Below are positions 61,977 through 64,000 of a stretch of DNA of 64,000 bases, piece after piece. How positions within the stretch are numbered: position 1 is the stretch's first letter; the number at the start of each line of letters is the position of its first letter. The position numbers were made by a program, and so were the translations under genes. This DNA comes from Chitinophagaceae bacterium (GTDB lineage: Bacteria; Bacteroidota; Bacteroidia; Chitinophagales; Chitinophagaceae). The notes beneath the pieces were generated by a model. That model worked only from the letters and a program-made list of their open reading frames with translations. It was not told where the DNA came from and searched no databases. Location of the stretch: positions 372,001 through 436,000 of the forward strand of contig JAHBTL010000001.1 in assembly GCA_019638615.1 (NCBI GenBank). Reading direction: 5' to 3'.

Positions 61977-62231
61977 TTAAATTCTTTTTACAAGTTGCAG
62001 GCTTTGTTCGGCTGATTGACAGGAAAGTTCGAGTGAGTAAATTCCATAAGGCAGGTCGTTCAGGCCTTTCCAGCACACCAATCGCTGGCTTGGCTCTATT
62101 TTTGTTTCCAGCATGCTGCAGATGCATCCTTTTTCATCTCTCAGTACTGCTTTAAGAGGAGATAACACAGCGTCAGTAAGTTCCAGGACCAGGGTATCGA
62201 TAAATACCTGTGATTTTAAAGTTGCAAGCAT
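61977..62231 (-). CDS. 84-residue protein resembling a free-standing T9SS type A sorting domain, copy 1
   Basis: A small protein without signal peptide, about half identical to the one at 62723-62977 over its full length. Shared blocks are LKSQVFIDTL, AVLRD, LPYG-x-Y-x-LELS and the end LVKRI. The pattern 'DLPYGIYSLELS...LVKRI' is close to the T9SS type A C-terminal domain ('LPAGVYxVxV...KlVK'), and the strand before it (AVLRDEKGCICSML) matches its 'vyd..G..v' strand. Such domains normally sit at the end of large secreted proteins. The family is otherwise unknown to me. Transcribed opposite to the ZapB-like gene and zapA. Confidence 0.65.
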   Translation of the reverse strand: MLATLKSQVFIDTLVLELTDAVLSPLKAVLRDEKGCICSMLETKIEPSQRLVCWKGLNDLPYGIYSLELSCQSAEQSLQLVKRI

Positions 62232-62263
62232 CGTTTTCCGGGATTTGAGGTTTAAAGGATTTT

Positions 62264-62292
62264 TTGGCGATTAACACAATAATGTATTTTTG
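62264..62292 (+). promoter_or_regulatory. Bacteroidota-type promoter for zapA
   Basis: TTG (62264-62266), an 18-bp spacer, then TATTTTTG (62285-62292), matching TTG-N(17-23)-TAnnTTTG. It gives a leader of about 60 nt to the ATG at 62361. It means zapA has its own promoter although pheT and the ZapB-like gene point the same way. Confidence 0.6.
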
Positions 62293-62360
62293 AAATAACG
62301 CAAAAAACAATGTTTTCTGTTGATAACCTGTGAATAAATATAAAAACTAATCATTTGGCA

Positions 62361-62657
62361 ATGCAAGCATTGATAGCAATCAATATACCCATTGGCGACC
62401 GGACCTTCCGCATCAAGGTGGCGCCTGCTGATGAAGAACAGGTACGAAAAACCATTAAGATCATCAATGACAAGATCATTGAGTTTAAAACCGAGTTCGC
62501 CGGAAAGGATATGCAGGACTATATTTCGATGGTATTGCTTTGGTATGCAACACAAATGCAGAGCGGGAAAGCTACCGTACTGGAAAAAGAAGTAACAGAT
62601 GCTCTTTCAAAAATTGAAGGGCAACTAAATAAAACACTTGGCCTGCAGAAAGGTTAA
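62361..62657 (+). CDS. zapA: cell division protein ZapA
   Basis: A 98-residue ZapA, which bundles FtsZ filaments at the division ring. The N-terminal beta-beta-alpha part is 'IAINIPIGDRTFRIKVAPADEEQVRKTIKIINDKI', followed by the long dimer/tetramer helix 'DMQDYISMVLLWYATQMQSGKATVLEKEV'. The start is ATG 62361; a TTG six bases upstream is less likely. Flanked on both sides by the sorting-domain-like paralogues on the opposite strand. Confidence 0.9.
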   Translation: MQALIAINIPIGDRTFRIKVAPADEEQVRKTIKIINDKIIEFKTEFAGKDMQDYISMVLLWYATQMQSGKATVLEKEVTDALSKIEGQLNKTLGLQKG

Positions 62658-62722
62658 ATAATTTATCAAACATCAATAACCTCCCAAATAGAATGGTCCG
62701 GATAAGTTTGGGCTGGGCGGCA

Positions 62723-62977
62723 TCAAATCCTTTTCACAAGATTCAACAACCTTTTTTCCTCTTCGCCCGATAATTCAAGAGTATACACTCCATAAGGAAG
62801 CTCATTGAAACCGCTCCAGCAAAAAGTTTTTATGCCTTGCTCAAACTTTGTGTTGAGGCTGTTGCATACCTTTCCCTGGTCGTCGCGCAATACCGCATTT
62901 AAAGATGGAGATAGTGTTTCACTTAAATCAAAAACCAGCGTATCAATAAATACCTGCGATTTTAATCTGGCAGTCAT
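62723..62977 (-). CDS. 84-residue protein resembling a free-standing T9SS type A sorting domain, copy 2
   Basis: Paralogue of the gene at 61977, same length (start ATG 62977; the frame reaches a TTG at 62986). Conserved blocks: LKSQVFIDTL, NAVLRDDQG, CWSGFNELPYGVYTLELSG and NLVKRI. Three cysteines in copy 1 are reduced to two here, so a conserved disulfide is unlikely. No signal peptide. Its upstream region has the inverted repeat ACCGCGGAA-(28 nt)-TTCCGCGGT (63000-63045), which could fold in the mRNA leader. Confidence 0.65.
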   Translation of the reverse strand: MTARLKSQVFIDTLVFDLSETLSPSLNAVLRDDQGKVCNSLNTKFEQGIKTFCWSGFNELPYGVYTLELSGEEEKRLLNLVKRI

Positions 62978-62999
62978 ATTATTCAAGTATTCTCAGGTT

Positions 63000-63045
63000 A
63001 CCGCGGAATGGTTTTTCAACCCTTTATAAGGTCAGCTTCCGCGGT
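63000..63045 (-). promoter_or_regulatory. 9-bp inverted repeat in the leader of the second sorting-domain-like gene
   Basis: ACCGCGGAA (63000-63008) and TTCCGCGGT (63037-63045) are exact complements separated by 28 nt. They lie 23 bp upstream of the start codon at 62977. The repeat may be an RNA stem in the leader or a protein-binding site. Confidence 0.4.
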
Positions 63046-63188
63046 TAAAATAGTAATGTAAAGTTAGGCCTGGTAAAAAAACAAACCAATCTTTACATCG
63101 TATAATTTACACTATTGATCGAAAATATACTACGTAAACTTTCTTTATCGCCCTATAATCATACAGCACTAAAGGAAAGACCTTACTC

Positions 63189-63339
63189 TCCTTTACCATA
63201 CATCAACAGGTGGCAATTTCCAGGGAGTTTTTACGGGTTGTGTAGTTGCGGGTGAAAACGCCCGCAACGGCGACCACCGATGTTGGTGTTTTCACCAACA
63301 TCTTAAGGAATCCTTTATCATACATCAACAGCCGGTAAT
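63189..63339. repeat. direct repeats flanking two perfect hairpins
   Basis: TCCTTTACCATACATCAACA (63189 onward) and TCCTTTATCATACATCAACA (63311 onward) are near-identical direct repeats 122 bp apart, with weaker similarity continuing for about 30 bp. Between them are GTTGCGGG-(8 nt)-CCCGCAAC (63245-63268) and GATGTTGGTG-TTTT-CACCAACATC (63279-63302). The 16-mer ACATCAACAGGTGGCA recurs at 42810. No gene is seen in 62978-63351. Confidence 0.6.
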
Positions 63340-63351
63340 CTGTGCGGGGTT

Positions 63352-63831
63352 TTATGAGTGAGAATCAGTCAATATAAAATCAGCCAGTAATTTCATCCGG
63401 TAATAGAGATTGCTGATCATGAGAGAAATATTGTTCTTAACGTCTTTAAACGAGTTATTGTTTAGCTTTTTTATATTACGCAGCTCGATGATCTTCTCAT
63501 CGATCTTATCAGCCAGCCGTTCCGCATCCCACCCTGCATATTTCTTGTTGCGCTCATCAAAAATATGCCGTGCTTCTATCTTTCCTGCCTTCAGCTTTTT
63601 AAAAGTAAAGTTTACTTTGACCGCCTCCTGAAATGCGTTGTTGCTTAACAGATCAACAATGGCATCATACGATGAATTATTTAAAAAACCATTCTTGAAA
63701 ACATTGAGGTTATTTCTTAGTTCTTTGATGAGTTGTTTTTTATGGATATTATTGGTTTGCGATTTTTTATGCAAAAAACCGATCAGATCTTTTAAAGGAC
63801 CAATACCTGTTTTAAGCCATTCCATATCCAT
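63352..63831 (-). CDS. hypothetical protein (159 aa)
   Basis: I do not recognise this family. It is a soluble, Lys/Asn-rich, predicted all-helical protein: 'GPLKDLIGFLHKKSQTNNIHKKQLIKELRNNLNVFKNGFLN' at the N-terminus, 'IFDERNKKYAGWDAERLADKIDEKIIELRNIKKL' in the middle, and a last helix 'LMISNLYYRMKLLADFIL'. No signal peptide. Its base composition is more AT-rich than the housekeeping genes nearby, and together with the surrounding repeats this makes it a candidate accessory gene (inference). Confidence 0.55.
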   Translation of the reverse strand: MDMEWLKTGIGPLKDLIGFLHKKSQTNNIHKKQLIKELRNNLNVFKNGFLNNSSYDAIVDLLSNNAFQEAVKVNFTFKKLKAGKIEARHIFDERNKKYAGWDAERLADKIDEKIIELRNIKKLNNNSFKDVKNNISLMISNLYYRMKLLADFILTDSHS

Positions 63832-63889
63832 ATAGTCTTAAAATTATGGCTAAAACTACAAAAACCGCCGATACCGGTCATTCAAAAAA

Positions 63890-63917
63890 AATTGCCCGGC
63901 TGTAAAGCCAGGCAATT
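63890..63917 (-). terminator. rho-independent terminator of the gene entering from the right edge
   Basis: AATTGCC-c-GGCT GTAA AGCC-a-GGCAATT forms an 11-bp stem with one mismatch. On the minus strand it is followed by a run of T (complement of the A-run at 63884-63890). It lies 20 bp beyond the stop codon at 63938. Confidence 0.8.
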
Positions 63918-63937
63918 CGCTATAGCACGAGGTTTGC

Positions 63938-64000
63938 TTAATTGTTATTAAATCTTGTCCAACCCTTATGCCATCCTGCATTTTCACCGGCAGGCGCAAT
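63938..64000 (-). CDS. C-terminal end of an unidentified protein
   Basis: A leftward frame open to the right edge of the window. The last 20 residues include AGWHKGWTRFNNN before the TAA at 63940-63938. A strong terminator follows, which supports a real gene end. Too short to name. Confidence 0.6.
   Translation of the reverse strand: MAPAGENAGWHKGWTRFNNN

Noticed and set aside
62978-63351. 6S RNA or another structured RNA downstream of zapA
   Set aside because: A 6S RNA gene is known near zapA in some bacteria, but I could not build a 6S-like long closing stem and bubble here, only short local hairpins.

Overview
The window reads as chromosomal DNA of a Bacteroidota bacterium, most likely of the family Chitinophagaceae. 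The grounds are a SusC/SusD pair, a type IX secretion (T9SS) gliding-type C-terminal domain, a BT_3928-type DoxX protein, the acpP-fabF-rnc order, promoters of the Bacteroidota type (TTG, about 18-20 bp, TAnnTTTG), little Shine-Dalgarno sequence, and intergenic gaps packed with degenerate oligonucleotide words. Family placement is inference; no rRNA or tRNA gene was recognised.

Layout. 0-7.4 kb: the tail of radC, a CBM9-like protein, a large T9SS-exported adhesin-like protein, a LuxR-type response regulator with its TPR sensor kinase, and two small unknown genes. 7.8-13.7 kb: a sugar cluster (Gfo/Idh/MocA oxidoreductase, TIM-barrel isomerase, cupin, DUF4432 epimerase) facing a DUF1080 lipoprotein, a set that fits oxidation and cleavage of 3-keto-glycosides. 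13.8-25.5 kb: envelope genes (SRPBCC protein, MG2/plug outer-membrane protein, orphan DppB-like permease with BT_3928 protein, TPR-PD40-OmpA protein, NlpC/P60 lipoprotein, M16 peptidase). 26.4-34.0 kb: TolC and ABC ATPase without a permease, a degenerate inositol-monophosphatase-like fusion, an esterase, and an NtrB/NtrC-like pair, with copies of one ~70-bp repeat family on both sides.

34.5-50.5 kb is the most distinctive stretch. It is a catabolic island with a cupredoxin-PVC dehydrogenase fusion, SusD, SusC, a TIM-barrel isomerase, a secreted Gfo/Idh/MocA enzyme, and then a tight block of SIS-domain isomerase, NirB-like flavoprotein with a BFD [2Fe-2S] domain, GbcA-like Rieske oxygenase and MFS transporter. 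I read it as uptake and oxidative dealkylation or demethylation of a methylated, probably sugar- or cyclitol-linked, compound. The substrate is unknown and this reading is inference.

50.7-64 kb is mainly housekeeping: rnc, fabF, acpP, GNAT, a histone-H1-like Lys/Ala/Pro protein, 1-Cys peroxiredoxin, dinB, rsmE, dnaB, pheT, a ZapB-like coiled coil and zapA. Two half-identical 84-residue proteins that look like free-standing T9SS sorting domains sit on either side of zapA.

Starts: several long reading frames begin at TTG or GTG just upstream of a better ATG. Where a signal peptide, conserved N-terminus or promoter decided the matter, the internal ATG is used.
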